Below are positions 34,201 to 49,400 of a stretch of DNA of 64,000 nt, one piece after another (positions within the stretch are counted from its first letter, which is position 1; every line of letters starts with the position of its first letter). The notes under the pieces were generated by a model. The model did no database searches, was not told the origin of the DNA, and was given only the letters and a program-made list of their open reading frames with translations. The DNA is from Eutrigla gurnardus. Taxonomy: Eukaryota > Chordata > Actinopteri > Perciformes > Triglidae. The DNA lies in NCBI GenBank assembly GCA_963514095.1, contig OY741281.1, positions 6,564,154 to 6,628,153 on the forward strand, given 5' to 3'. A program made the position numbers and the translations under genes.

Positions 34201-37200
34201 ACAGACGTACCAACAGTCATCACATGGCTATTGTTGATTTCTCTTGTTTAGTTATAAAAGGCAAATATTTGCTGTTTACAACTGGAGGAGGAGGGAAAAC
34301 TGGTAAATAGTATTTTGCTGATAGTTTACACGTGGGCTGTGGTGACTGGTATGCTGTGTAAGACCATGCACTGCCCTCTGCTGACACGGCTATCAGTTAT
34401 CGACCTCCCTTCTCATTCCTTTCTGTTCCACTGCACTATATCCTCGTATTCACAGCTTCACTCCCTTCCTTAAGCAAACAACTCTCACAAGGTCCTCATT
34501 TAAACATCCCAGTTGCAAAGTTGTAAAGGAAACGTAGTGCGTTGGTTCCAACCAACACACAACCTCACGCTATATAAATGGTTTCACACACACAAGCACA
34601 GCCCTGTAATAACTGCCTGTGTCTCTGAGCAGACTGTTGTGACTCACTAATACAATGATGAGACGATGGCGGTACACTAAATCCCACTGCTCCCGCTTGT
34701 TATTCCAGTTGACCCATTGACCCGTATAACACTGTTGGTTCACCATTGTTTAATGTGAAAGTATGTCAGTCATTGGGAAATGGCAGGGACATAAGATCCA
34801 CTCTCGATTGATGGAATTCACAGTTATTAACTGTTCTAAAAGAAATGGGAAGCATCAAAATACAGATGTATTACATTTTACTTATGTCAGTATTTGATTG
34901 GATTTATTCAGCATCTTTCTGTTTTTCAGAAACAAAAAAGATAAACATGTTGCACCAACATTTTGGTGTTATTTACTGGAGTAAAGCTGGTTTGGGAATT
35001 TGGTGCAGCAGCACATTGGTTTCTTAGCAAAACACCAGAGAGCCTGTCTGTGAGCGGCCACTATGGAGTGAATGGCCATCTTTGTGAGTGTTCATAATTA
35101 CTTGTTCTCGGGAATGATTGCATTACTGTCTAGCTTTCCCCTCATCACTGATCGTCCTCAAGAGAAGACAGGAATGCACTGATGCAAAAGCTTTAGGCTA
35201 CTTAGCCTGAATGGAAGAATTTGTGATCGTCTATAAGCAGTAATAAAGCTTCTCATACTTTGGTATGAGAGCACCTTAATAAGTTAAATAACAACATGAA
35301 GCTTTTCATGAGCGTTTTAGGAGCATTAACATATCGATTTGAAGTGTGTTTAGCTGAGTTTTCAGGTGTGTTTTTCCCAACACACCATTTCCCCCGAGAG
35401 GCTTTCAGTCTCCCGGTGTCACCTGTTCTGCCAGCAAGGCTGCCTCCCCTCCTGAGGGCTGGTTCCCAGCTGGGCTTGGCCCCGGTCATGTGGTCGTCCT
35501 TAGCTCCTGTTTCCTGTTCCTGTCATCTGATCCATGTCACCTGCTACTCAGTGAGCCAACACCCTCTTTGTCTCCGCCTGGCTCTGTCCTGTCCTGTATT
35601 TATGTCCTCACCCCATTTCAATCTCCATCACGTTGGGATGCCAGTATGAACTACCAGTGAAGGGCTGGGAAATCTTGATATTGGGAAAGTACTGACGAGC
35701 TCTGTCTTGCTCTTCCAGCAAACACATTTCTGGGGGGGGCTGCTGCTACCTCTCTTCCCATCCAAACACAATACACATAACTAGTTAAGAGCGGGAAATG
35801 CCTGTCATCAAGAGTGGAGCTGAACTGCAGCATTCTTCTCTTTGTCAGCATGATTGTAGAGCTGTCTCCCATGTTGTATTGCGTGTGTATATTTTAATTT
35901 TCACACATTTGTCATCTAGAAACCTGACAATACACTTCAAAGACGTTTTTTTGTTACCTGATTTCTCGAAACAAGAGTGTAACAGTGATAGCTTTTCAAA
36001 ACTTTAACCCAGTGACGGAGGTTACAAATTGCCTGGATTCTCCAATTTGGTAATTGGCACACACAAGGGTTGTTTTCAACAGAGGGCCCTCCTGAAAACC
36101 CAAGGTTTAATTTGAATTACGTTTCAGACAAAAAGTGTTTGGAAAGCATCCTTGAATAATGACTTCATACAAATTCTTACCCCAGAAAGCCCAAGTCGGC
36201 AAGTTTTCTCAAGAGTCGTCCTCCCTCGCAGTGTCTGAGGAGTCGACTGGCTTTTGACGGGGCAGACAGTGGGTCCTCTGTGGGCTGCAGAACCAGGGAC
36301 TGATTGAGGGCTTATTCACTGCATAGTTTTGGCCTGTTACTCCTGCTGTTCCCCGCCAGCCTGTCTTGTCTGTCCATCTTAACGGCAGATGACACACACA
36401 CACGCACAGCGTGGCTGGCAGAGGAATGTCTCTGAACGCGGTCCCGTCCAACAACCAGGCTCTTGTGAAAGCACTTGGCATGGCCACAGCAGCAGCACTC
36501 TCCTCGGCTCTCCTATCGAAAGCCACTTTGTTTGGTTGGCGTTGCCATGGTGAGGAGGAGTAGTTTTAGGGAATATTACGAAGGAATGTTTTTTGAAACC
36601 GGTCCTGGAAATTACCCATATCTGAATATACAGGAAGGTTTGTGTGTTCACTTTACAGTTCTGGTTAGCCAGACGGAAAGGTAGGCAACATTTAAAACAC
36701 TTAATAAACAGTGACCTTAATATACCGTGTTTAAGCCACTCGCCACTTGAAAAGTTTTTCACATTGCTGCATGTCCTCCTTGAAATTATTAGTTGATTAA
36801 TTCTCAGGTTCCAGTTCTCAAATGTAAGGAGCTGCTGCATTTGTCTGCTGTCTTGGGCTCTGGGAACTTGTTACATTTTTCACAATTTTCTGACATTTTA
36901 CACACTTAACGTTTAATCAAAAACAGTTATTGACAAAATAATTGTTAGTATTTCTGTATATGATTTTAAAGATTTGATTGCATGACCTACAGACATTGTC
37001 CTTCAATGCATCCTAGTAAGATAAATAGAAAGTTTTTTTATCTTTTGTTTTGATTGACATGGTATCCTATGTCTCCACAGCCTTTTTTCAGACTACTGAA
37101 CCTACGGAAACTTGGCCTGAGTGACAATGAGATCCAAAGACTCCCTCCTGAAGTGGCCAACTTCATGCAGCTGGTGGAGCTCGACATCTCCAGAAATGGT

Positions 37201-40200
37201 ACACAAATACATCCACATGTTCACTTTGCACTTGTGTTAGTTGCTCTAAGATATCTGCATGTGAGCCCACCCATTAACACACAATTACTTGCAGAGACTT
37301 AACATGAAACCTATTTTGTTTGGGGCTGCTGTTTAATTACTACAACTCATCAGCTGTCACTCACTCTGACACTCACTCACTCACTATGGTAGATGAGACA
37401 TCTGCTCTGCTACACGCTGCATCAAGTGCTGTGGTAGCAGTGTGCAGTGGCCTATAAGGGCCTTTCCCATCTGGCTGCCTGTCTGCTCCTGCTGCAGGAC
37501 TACGCTGAGCCAGATAAGCATCAAAGGCTGCTTTGCTCAGTAGGGACTTCTTATCATGCACCTGCAGGACCAAGTGGTAAATGTATTTTACCTGGTCAGA
37601 CCAGTGGGTCAGATTTCTTCTTGTGTCTACTATATGTGTATTTTTTTACAGTCTAGTTCTTAATATGGGGGTACGGTAATGGTGTAGTGTTTGGGAATCA
37701 CTAACTTGAGCTCAATTCTGTTTCCCTCTAAAATCATAAAGAATAAAGTAATTGCTTTTATGATAGAAACAATGTGTTTAGTCATTGCCTTGTGCAATTC
37801 TTTTTTCATATATGGCACAAACGTCCACTTTGACTGAAGGGTGGAAGACTAAAGCGCTGATGTTGAAATGCATTTACAGATATTGGTTTTCAGCGAGCTT
37901 GATTGTGACTTGCATGAAAGCAAATGGCTATAAATGTGCACATTTTAAGTGATGGGAGGAAAATGAAGACGTAATGGTAACCTTTCACCATGTCATCTGT
38001 AGTACAAATTCCATGTCTTTCTGTCTCATTTTCCTTTCTCTCACTTCCCTGCGCCTAGCCATCTGGTTGTGATTACAAGGAATTTAAAATTATTCGCTCC
38101 ATAGGATATGCCCCCCCTGCTCTAAATCTGTGTGTCCACGGTGCTGATGCCTGTTCCCTCCACACCTCCTCTTTTCTCCTGCAGACATTCCTGAGATCCC
38201 CGAGAGCATTAAGTTTTGCAGGGCCTTGGAGATCGCAGACTTCAGTGGAAACCCCCTGTCCAGGTAAGCGAATGGGAACGGCCCATTGCTCTATTCATCA
38301 TCACCGTGAGAAAATATGTTTGCACAGATGCAAAAAAGAGGAGAGAGAAGCAGAACCACTTTGAAAAATGTAACAAAGCATGAAAAAGTCCTCATCTTTG
38401 TGCTCTAAGTACTTTCCCATTTCAAAAGTGCAATGAATCGTGTTGTGGGTTTGAATGTACAGTCAGCACTTAATGCTGATTTATAACTGCAATTTCTAAA
38501 ATCACTTAGTTGCTAAGAAACAATTGTGCACAGTATGTGAACAAACATCTGGAGGAGATCATACTTTTTGTGTGACACTGTGCTTTCCCTAAGTGTCAAG
38601 TAAGAATGGCTCTCAGAATGGATTTCTTGCCACATCCCCAATCAGTGATAGAAAAGCAATGAAACGACTGGATAAAACTTGATGCTGAATACTTTAACAG
38701 ATGGGAATATGTGAAGGGCCAAATAGGTCTTGTGTGTGAGTTAAGTGATCCCATGTGCTGTACAACTAAACCCTGAACGTCTCTCCACTATTTTACCTCT
38801 TGTCCTTCTGCTTCAGATTGCCGGATGGTTTCACTCAACTCCGAGCGCTTGCTCACTTGGCACTCAATGACGTGTCATTGCAGACGTTGCCCAACGACAT
38901 TGGAAAGTATGTACATATGCACATGGTAGATAATCTGATAGGATAAAGTGTGTTTATTTCAAATTTCAAGATTTAATCATGGTAGAGCATTTTTTTTTTA
39001 AACATATTCACTGTTTACAAAAAACTGTTATCACATACATTTTGCGACTCAACTTCCATTGACAATAACACTCTATTTAAAGGTGTTACCATGTAAGGTT
39101 TCCAACACTATTTTCTGATGTTCTGTAGACAAAATAGAAAAAATATAGCAAATGGATTAATTGATTATTTAAACAAAATGTTGCAGCGCTAATTGTGAGT
39201 CTGCTACTCGAGAAACAGTCTAGATTATAATTTTTGCAGTGTGATGCTCTAATCAAGCCATCATACTGGTGGTCCATGTTGCTAGACAGAAGGCCTTCTA
39301 CCAGTTGGATCCTTGATACATTAGGAGACAGAGCAGGTTCTCAAGGAGTGTCATTCTGATGCCCAGTGGGCTGTGAGGCAGCTGGGCTCTTGGCCGCTGC
39401 TCTGCTCGGACAGATGGAGGAGCCCCTCACCATGCCAGGCAGCTCGGCCGACCAGGCCTTCCATCTGACTAACCAACCTGCCTCTCATCTCCCCCACTCT
39501 TACCCTGCCCTCCCCCTCAATACTGTCCTCTCTTTCTCTTTTACTTGCCTCCTTTTCCACTGCCACTCCTCCTTTTTATAGCCTGGCCAACCTGGTGACG
39601 TTGGAGCTCAGGGAGAACCTGCTGAAGTCTCTGCCAACGTAAGTATCCTCTCCCTCCAGCGTGCATATGAGGGACATCAAGGAAAATAAGTGCTTGTTGA
39701 CAATACAATAACAGAATAATCGCACAGTGCATGAGAAGTTGTAGATTCATTGTATTGCTTTTTTTCAGTCTCTCACCTACATATCCTAGTATGTAGTAGA
39801 AATATTTATTGTTAGTATAAGAAGATTCCAGAAAGTCACCTGTAATGACGTAGGTTAAAAAACATTGTTTGTGTATGTCAGTACATGACTGAATGGTGTC
39901 ATCATTTGCAAAGCTCTATTCATTGTTCTTTCAGGGCACATGTGTGACTTACGGCATATGCGTTTTTGTGTACTCAGGTCGCTCTCTTTCCTGGTGAAAC
40001 TGGAACAGTTGGACCTGGGCAGCAATGAACTGGAAGTTTTGGTAAGTCAACAATTCATCCCCCTGTTTACCATATAATGTAATATGCAGTATATAATTCA
40101 TTAGGGCTGTCCAGTTGTGTCTTAAAATAATACACTGTTTGCACACACACTCACCGGGTGACATGTATCACAAATATGCTTCTCACATTACCTCCAAGAT

Positions 40201-43200
40201 AATTATGATCCAAACCACATGTTTGCTTCACCAAACGCAGCAGAGCCAGTCTGTTAGCCCTGTATGCACCGTACCTCGCAGTAAGTGTTACTCCTGGGAA
40301 CGCCCACCATGTCTCATAAGACGGTAAACAATTCCTCATGACAGGGGTGGAGGCTGAGCAAATAATTAACCTCATGATGAAACTTTGGCTGCCATAACTT
40401 CAGTGACATTCTGCTTGATTAAATGTATTACTTGGAAGTCAATTAGATGTAAGTTTAGCTCAGTGAGCACAGGAACAAATACTGAATGGTGAAATTATTT
40501 TGTGGCTTCAACAAAATGTAAAAATGTTTATGTTCTACTATACTGACATCAAATTGTTGATGTGATCACAGATGTCTTTAGGGTGTATTTAGGGCACATT
40601 CTTTTTCTGTTTGCTGAGGCCTGAACTCGTCTGACAGTTTTCAAATGACTAGGCCAGATTCACTCACTGTTGCATGTGTTGATTAAAGAATGCAGTCCCT
40701 GGCTTTTCAGACATTAAACAAAACTAACAAAACTACCCCAATGTTTTTCTTCACCCCATTTCTTAGCCGGACACACTCGGTGCTCTCCCTAACCTGAGGG
40801 AGCTGTGGTTGGACCGTAACCAGTTGTCCTCATTACCACCTGTAAGTACAGTTTAAAACAAATGTTTTTATTGAGGCCCTTTTTGCAAGAACTTTTTGCA
40901 GTTTTCTCCCAAAAATAAAAAGGAAAAAAAAGTATATTAAAATATATTACACATGCTGAATTAACAGATTTCTTCCCTTTGTTTGTGCTATGAAGTGTTC
41001 CTCCGTGGCTCACTGCAAGTGGTATTCATTGTGTGTTTATAGGAGCTGGGGAACCTCCGAAGACTGGTGTGTCTCGATGTGTCAGAGAATCGCCTGGAGG
41101 AGCTTCCCTCAGAGCTGAACGGCCTCCTGGCTCTCACTGACCTGCTGCTCACACAGAACCTCCTGGACATCATCCCAGACAGCATAGGTGAGAAAACACT
41201 ACAGGGAAAGAGGGAAACATTTTCTTAGCGGGGATTCAAACCGAAAACAACATTGGTGGGGGGGCCTGCTGTTTGAAGTACAATCCAGGAAGTCCAGTTT
41301 GAGTAACGGATTACTGTGTTTAAGGGCTTATCAGATGCCAAAACACTGCACAACAGTTTGTAATACTCACAGGCAGGGTTTGCAACTGGAAAGTTATCAC
41401 AGCAGTAACTCTTTTTTTGTCCCAATGATTGAGAGGTAAACGGAAGGAATATGGTATACAAAGTAATCCCCCAGGAATGTACGCTAGCATGTATTTGATT
41501 GGTCAACGCAAATCATCCACCCAGCTTTAACCTCCCATGAACGTGTCATCGGTGCATATACTGTATTAGAATATTGTCAAGTCATAAATAAGGACAATAT
41601 TGATTGAAATGAAAGAACCCCAATGATTTGGGAAAGTTAGTCCTCTAGTATGAGGCAGTCACTGTGTAGAAGACAGTACTCTTCTACAGTTAAATAAGAA
41701 CACCACTGCCCCCTACTGGAAAAATAATGCCAGTGGAGAGTCATATGAGCATTAACAACACCTCTGTATTGTTTTAAACTGAATATATCCAGGGCATGTA
41801 TCCATATTAAAACACACGTGTAGTGTTGATGTCCATTTTGCTACAGTTCATAAAATTGTCTTTTGTTAACTGGTGTTGTTTGGTTTTCAGGGTGTCTGAA
41901 ACAGCTGTCCATATTGAAGGTGGACCAGAATAGACTGACCCAACTGACTGATTCAATAGGAGAGTGTGAAAACCTCACAGAACTCGTCTTGACAGAAAAC
42001 CTTTTACAGGTAGGGAATTAAAAACCACTTACAACAGCCTCACACTAACCCAGTTGGTATTTCCGTTTGCCTTTTAATGCGTACGTCCCATTAACAGCTA
42101 TTAAGCGTCATTATTGTTTATACTGAATGTTAATGACTGTCTCACTCCACTCAAAGTCACTTCCTCGCTCGCTGGGCAAGCTGAAGAAGCTGACCAACTT
42201 GAATGTAGACCGCAACCGCTTAAGCAGCGTGCCCAAAGAGCTGGGCGGCTGTGCCAGCCTCAACGTTCTCTCACTGAGAGACAATCGCCTGGGCAAACTG
42301 CCTGCTGAGCTTGCAGATGCCACTGAGCTACATGTGCTGGATGTGGCTGGAAACAGGTAAACCTCACTTAACACCTTGAACTGTAAGTCATTCACAGAAG
42401 CCTTTTGTGCTAAGGTCAAAGATTTTATTAGAATGCCTATCATGACCAGCATCCTGCAGAGACATCGCCATGTTCGCTTTAATGTGAACAGGAGCAACAT
42501 AACATCATGTAGATGTATTGGCAATGCTGTTTTGTGCTAAATTGTGGAAATTTCGTAAACCACATGTAATGCATCATTGTTAAAGTCATTGGTAATTTCC
42601 TGGAAAGTTGTAAAGGGAGCCTTGCGAACCTTGCAATTCTTGACCTCATGATTGCTTCAGACAATAGCGTTTCTTTGAACTCTTACTTTTAGGTTTTACA
42701 GTTTTGTAATTGCAAATTCAGCTATATATCATACAAATGAGAGATTGTGTCTCATCCCTTCTTTTGTCTAGATTACAAAACCTGCCTTTTGCCTTGACAA
42801 ACCTCAACCTGAAGGCCATGTGGCTGGCTGAGAACCAGTCTCAGCCAATGCTCAAGTTCCAGACAGAGGATGACGAACACACGGGAGAGAAGGTCCTGAC
42901 CTGCTACTTACTGCCCCAGCAGCCTTCTCCAAGCCTGGGTGAGTAGCACTTGGTTTCATTACACATGTGTAGGATAAGGCATGGTCAGTCATTCAATAGA
43001 CATATACATTTTCATTACATTCAATGGTAGTTGCCTGTCGGAAAGGGCTGTCTGGTGGCACAGTAAACCGTTGAAAATAAGCTAAATGTGGCGTCCACTT
43101 AAAACTGATATTGATTTTGCAGTACATTGCTTTGCTCCTGTGCTACTGTGTCACTTTGTCTTCATGCCAACCGCCATTCATTGTAGGTAAAACACTGGCA

Positions 43201-46058
43201 GTGGCTATGGATAAGTACCTCGTACAACACGTAGGATAATTTGTAAATAAATAACATTTCGAGCTTTACAATTTGTTTTTGTATAATTCTTTTAGCTTCT
43301 ATAACCAACTAGGGATTGTGAGGCTCTACTGTTAAACGCATATGTTGGAGAATAGATTCTCCTAATCTACAGCCATAAACTCAGTTTGACATCTTTCTCT
43401 CCTTTACCTTCATGTTTCATAGAGAACTTGCTGCAGAACAGTGTGGATGATAGCTGGACGGACAGCAACCTGAACAGAGTGTCAGTCATTCAGTTCCAAG
43501 AAGAGACGAAGGCTGAGGACGAGGATGATGAGGCCGCAGCGGAGCGCAGAGTGAGGAACACAACAATACACTTTATGATCCTCTTCATTTCAGTTAATCC
43601 TGATACTGAGACATGAAGTCAACATGTGGTTTATCTCTTTGTCACAAAGTCATCTGACCATTTTCTGGACTTGAACAAGGTTATGACTAATAAACATATA
43701 TGTATCAGCTCCACACTAACACATATTTGTTATCACATTCATTTTCTTCGTTTTAGGGCCTTCAGCGCAGAGCCACACCACACCCTAGTGAGCTGAAGGT
43801 GATGAAGAAGGTGATCGAGGAGAGAAGGAATGAAGCTTACACATCCAGACCTGATGGAGAAGAGGAGTCCGTTGATCCACAGGTCGTTTCATTATACTGT
43901 ATAACGATTATCGTGTCAAGTCTGTCAGTAGCCAGTTATCATTTAGGGATGTACTTTTAATTCAATCGGGTTTGTGATATAATTTGCTTGCTGCTGTAGA
44001 CAAGAAGCAGATTTCATACTAATCCAAATCAATCCTAAATTAATCAAACTGATTTTTGGGGGGTTTTAGGAGAAGCGGCTCAGTGACCTCTCCAATCAGA
44101 GCCATGACTCCCAGGTGTCCAATAGCACACTGTCGGCCACTTCCCATGAGGACAGACAAAATGTGACCGCGGCTTTGCAGAGGGAGGACCTTGTAGACGG
44201 CCACTCTCCTCAGGATGAAGAAGAGCTGGATGAGATGGAGGTTGAGTACACAGAGGTGAATGTTTAAAACTTCTTATCCATAACGTTGTCACATAATATT
44301 ATTCCCCAGTTGAAAATCTTCCTATCCCTGTGATTCCGTCTTCGTAACTAATACATCTGAAACGTCTCTTTTCTCCAGCCCTCTGTGCACTTTGCAGAGG
44401 AGCCCATGATCCGTGCTCTGGATGAGGACGACGAGGAGGATGGGGAAGATGGTGAGAGGAGTGACGAGGAAGAGAGGCCGGCTTTTCCCACAGAGAAGCA
44501 GCGTCTAATCAGAAAGGACACGCCACACTACAAGAAGCACTTCAAGATCACTAAGCTGCCCAAACCTGAGACTGTAGCTGCCCTGCTGCAGGGTTTCAGT
44601 CCCGATGGCCTGAACTCTCCGACACAGCCTGCCGAGGAAGAGCAGGACGAGGAGGAAGAGCAAAGCGTATGCACCCCTCAGCACCATCACAGAATGGAAG
44701 AGCTTGAAGACAGCCGGCTCCAGGTCAACTCCAGTCAAGTAAAGGTAAAGGAGAGGTTCCACCACTGGTAGGGTGCAATTCAGGAAGTAGAAGGGTAGCA
44801 GGGTCGAAATATTATAAATAGAGAAATATTAATTTCCCCAAATGTGTAAAAGACATACAGTACACCAGACATCACACAACAAATCAGTTATTAAACTTAT
44901 GCTTAAGTTTTCCGTTCATGTTTTAAGAATATATTTAAATTGAATATATTTTTGCTTGCTCATTGCATCTATGCAGACACCTTATACTGTATGCATAGAG
45001 TGCTGTTAACTCCTTGCAAGTTGCATTCAGTTTGGAGTGGGCTGCCAGCATACATTAAGGATGTGGCATTGCATGCTGGGTCATTGTGGAAACGAAGACG
45101 TCTACCCTTGCGCTGTTTGTCAAGGGCGGTGTTTTTCTCAGGAGTTGAAAACGGTCCCAGAACGTCGCTTTGTCTTTGCTCTGTCCCATACAAAGATATG
45201 TTCTCTACCATAGGCATACACACACTCAGAGGTCATTGCTGATAATACTGTCCAATACCTCAAATCATTTTTGATTTCATATATTTAGACAAACATATTG
45301 CTTCATACTTGGAGACAAACTGGAGAAAGTCACTTGTGCTTCCACATAGGATAGCTTCTTGATCTTTGCAAACAACTAACACACCAGATAGGAATTCTTT
45401 AACGTCAAATGATGATGTCGCTTCCACACAAGCAGCTGCAAGCCTTTCTTGCGCAACACTGGCCCAGTTCAGCACTAAACTTCTCACCATGTTATCAGCT
45501 ATCTCCTGATTTAATTGAATAATGATATTTTCACACTCTGCTCTTATAACATTGTGCGTGCGTGCTTGTGAGTATGAATGGAGTGAGTGTTTTCTGTCCC
45601 GGTGTCATTTATGAAAATGAATCAGTGATCTGATTTGATCATTAACATTTAGGGAGACTTAATTAAATATATATTAACTTTATTTTATTTATTATGCTGA
45701 TTGTATAAATCCTTTTTAACGCTTTGATCACCAAACCGGTTTTGTGTATGTTGTGTGATTGTGGGTCTGTTTGTGTGGCTGACCTCAGACCAACCAGAAC
45801 ATATATCGGCAGAGCTGGAATGCGAGATCCAACGATCCTTGTTTGTGTCGTGGTATTATCATGGTGATAATCTTTTAAGGGATGTTTAAATTATCGTAGA
45901 GAGTAAGATTCTTCAATGTTCGTGTAAATCAACCCAGCAAATCAAAATATTTTTTTTACGATTTGCTCTGATTTTCTTAAATCTTGTCTTATCTTGAAAG
46001 TAATCGTGTAGATATCTTTGCTTTTTGTAGGCTGAAAGTGTATTATTTCCTTGTGCAG

Positions 46059-46089
<31 letters not shown>

Positions 46090-46409
46090 AGTAGGCTCCT
46101 ATGTCTAAATTAAAGCTTGCTTCTGGAGGAATTTGCTTTCTGTGGTGTGGAGGCTGGGCTTATTTTGGTTGGGAGCTTTTGCCTTCTCTTGTCCGCTCTC
46201 TCTACACTGTGTTTTGCACTATAGCTGATCTTGATCTTGTCTCTCCATCTCTGCCTGTATTTGCTTCTGGTGGCTGGGGAGTGAGTGGTATTGCTTCTGC
46301 TTCAAGGTGGTCCATCACTGGGGACCTGAAAGTCCTGCAAGCAGACAGTGGAGTGTTGGGTGTCTTTGGTGACGTTTATGGAAAGTGTGAGAAAGAGGTT
46401 ATTTTTTCA

Positions 46410-46451
<42 letters not shown>

Positions 46452-49400
46452 CATATTTTTATTTTGGCCTGACTAATCCGCATGCCTCTCGCTGGTTCCT
46501 GTCCTAACAGGGGGTGTCATTTGATCAAGTCAATAATCTGCTGATTGAACCTGCTCGAATTGAGGAGGAAGAGGTCTGTACATACTCTTTCCCGTCCAGT
46601 CTGTCTCTCTGTGTCCCCACTCACCCTTTTATTCACCTGTATTGAGAGGTGGAGAAAGTTCCCACACAAATCCATGGTTAATCCAAGCCAATCACTAGGG
46701 ACCCCCTAACCACAACTCATCTGTGAGATGGTCACTGTGGCAGAGCCTGGATGCATGGATGAAGTAGCCGACATTTATAGTGTTTGACTGGAGAGCAGGA
46801 GTTCAAACACTTACATGATGGGAGTAAACTTGCAAGAGGTTCCACAAATGTTTGAGTGCATCCTGGGAAGTTAGACTACTTCTACAAATTGTTCCGCTTC
46901 AGTTAAAGGTGGAGTCAGCGAATCTAATCCGATATATGTTAATTAATATATCTTCACTGTCTGCAAGCTGTCTGTTGTGTGTGTGCACTGAAAACAAATC
47001 CAGTGTTCATACTCAGCCCTTTTTAGCCTTTTTGTTGCATCTCTCTCATAAGACTGAAAATTAGGAAATTATTCCAACCATTTTTTATTGTCATTCTACT
47101 ATAAAAAGCTGTAATAACAGTTTATTGATGGTTAATCGGTCACCTTTAAATATTTTGACCCATTAAGGACAGTATTTCCGCATGTGTGTGACTAAGCACC
47201 GAGTCACAGGACACATACTTTTTGTATGGAAAATTTCCATACATGATATACGACCACCAACAGTGTTTAGAGCCAGCAATGCAGCTCTTCAACTAACAGG
47301 CTCACCATGGCAGCTGTGTCTTTTATCGCACCGCCCTTTCAACATTATCCTTTTCAAAAGTGATCCATTTTCTTATCCACAAGGAGTTTCAGTGAGTGTT
47401 TGACTTCCCCCTCATTATGTATGACAACTAGTAAGTCTGGTTTGTCGGACCATTTGTAGGCCCCGTTCCTCTTTTGTTGATACAGGGAAGTGTTAAGCTT
47501 TAAGCCTTGCATGTTAAATCTCTTATGTCCTCCAGGAAAGCCCGTTATTTACATAGAATTATGTTGTTTAATCTTTGAATTTTCTTTGGCCAGCCACTGA
47601 ATAAACAGTGCTAGATAAATGTCAAGTACAAAACCCTGAGTAAGAGCATAGACTGCAATGCTACATGACATTATGTGATATCCATATCATTACATATAAT
47701 GTAGAATCGACACCCCTGTGTAATTGTGACTGCCAATCTCACGTTCCAATCGTGGCAGTAATGGGAAAATGTGGTAATAAAATAAAGAATCATTCATTTG
47801 GTAATTTCAAAATCAAATAATTAATAATTAAAATGTATTAATCAGAGCACTCTCATAAAAAACGCTGGCACCCATTGATGATCGTCTGACATCAATTTAG
47901 TTGTTATTTGCTTAAAACTGATAACTGAGTGTAAACTGGCTACGTGATGTGAGACAATCCGGTCATAGGTGTCGTCTCTCGACTTCAACTCCATTCTCAC
48001 GTCTCAAGTTGCTAATCGGAGTGAAAACAATAACACAGGGAAAGAGGATGTCTTGGCCTGGATAACCGGATATCTACTGGCTGCACTGGAAATATTAGCC
48101 GAAATATTTCCAATTATTATTAATTTGTTGGAAACCCTGACTTCCCTAATAATTATTAATCCCCTGGATGCCCACAGTTGTTGTCTTCCTCAAGTTGCCC
48201 CACATCTACAAAATGTTTATACATTTCAGCCACCAAACAATTGTTTTCTCCCAAACTTCTGGCCATACTTCGAATAGCTAAAACGTTGATCGTAGACAGA
48301 GTAGTGTAAATCCCTGTCCAGCATCAGGTTCTGCCACACTACATCTCTGCTACTCTTCCTTTCCTCTGCTTCTGCTGCTTTGCTCCTCTTCATTCCCCGT
48401 CCACGCTGTTGCCCTGGAATGAATGGGCTGCTTCACCTGCATTCCTCCAGGTGCTTTTGTTTGGTACATAGCAGGTAACTCAACCGCCATTCCAAGGAGG
48501 CGCTCTCGGTGGATGAAGATGGATGAAGTTTATCTTCTCAGTAGATGTTTTTGTTCAGCATGCTTTTTGTTTCAAATGTTACATATGAATACTCTCCTGT
48601 GCTGTTTAGTCCTGGTACCGAAGCTTGTTGTTAGAAACATTTAAGTGTCATTTCGTATCGCGTTAATATTGTCTCTGCCAGTTAAAGTATCTGTGATCTC
48701 AAACACATGCTGGGGTTTCTACAAGGCCAGAACCATCTCCACATCCAGGACAGAGCACATTCTTTTCATCTATTACTCTCGACATTCCCACGTTTTCTTC
48801 CACCTGTCCCTCATTTCTCTGCATTCCTCACCCTTTTTTGCATGGCTTGCAAGTACACGGAATATAAGTCTGTTATGCCCTATTTAGTGTTCACCTCAAA
48901 TTAAAAAAGAAAACGTCCCTAATCCCCTACATACACAGGACACATTGGATGTTTTCAGTAAGGGTCAAGCTCTGCTTTGAAGAGGGCTTTAGACTAGTCT
49001 GTTCATTGCATGTCTGAAGTCAGCTGTCTGTTAAGTGGTTACTGGGGGTTACTGCTCATTTCTGGCCATATTGTTTTTACAAACACAAAACATGCATGTT
49101 ATAAAAAGCTAAATTTAAGGCAGAAATCCTCCAACCTCCACTTAAAACCGACATAAGACTCCAGACAAGTCAGAATGTGTCTCTGCATGAAGACAGGATG
49201 CTGCTCTGATAAGACTGACGCCACCTTCTGGCAGAAGGAGGGAGGTTACCCATAACTTGTATCATAAGGTTTGAGATGTGAAAATAAATGGTAATCAGCT
49301 TAAATTATATTCAAAAGTAACAACATTGCGGGCTTGCCTCCCTCTAAATCTGACCCGAGCCGAGTGGTGTTCACAGGGGTTCACTCGTAGTTGTGCTGAC

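Larger units (their letters stand above)
16284..37080 (+). other. scrib: scrib intron 1 (about 20.8 kb)
   Basis: This intron separates the first coding exon from the rest of the LRRs and is far longer than any other here. I found no exon-like stretch with good splice sites and homology. Open frames up to 177 codons look like chance. It holds a short inverted repeat at 18111-18257, a probable hAT-like remnant near 21775, a palindromic repeat at 28201-28393, homopolymer C/G runs, and CA/TG tracts near 33018 and 33621. Enhancers are plausible but cannot be shown from sequence. Confidence 0.85.

Noticed and set aside
36379..36840. 153-codon minus-strand open frame near the end of scrib intron 1
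   Set aside because: No homology recognised, Cys/His-rich chance text, and no support from splice sites.
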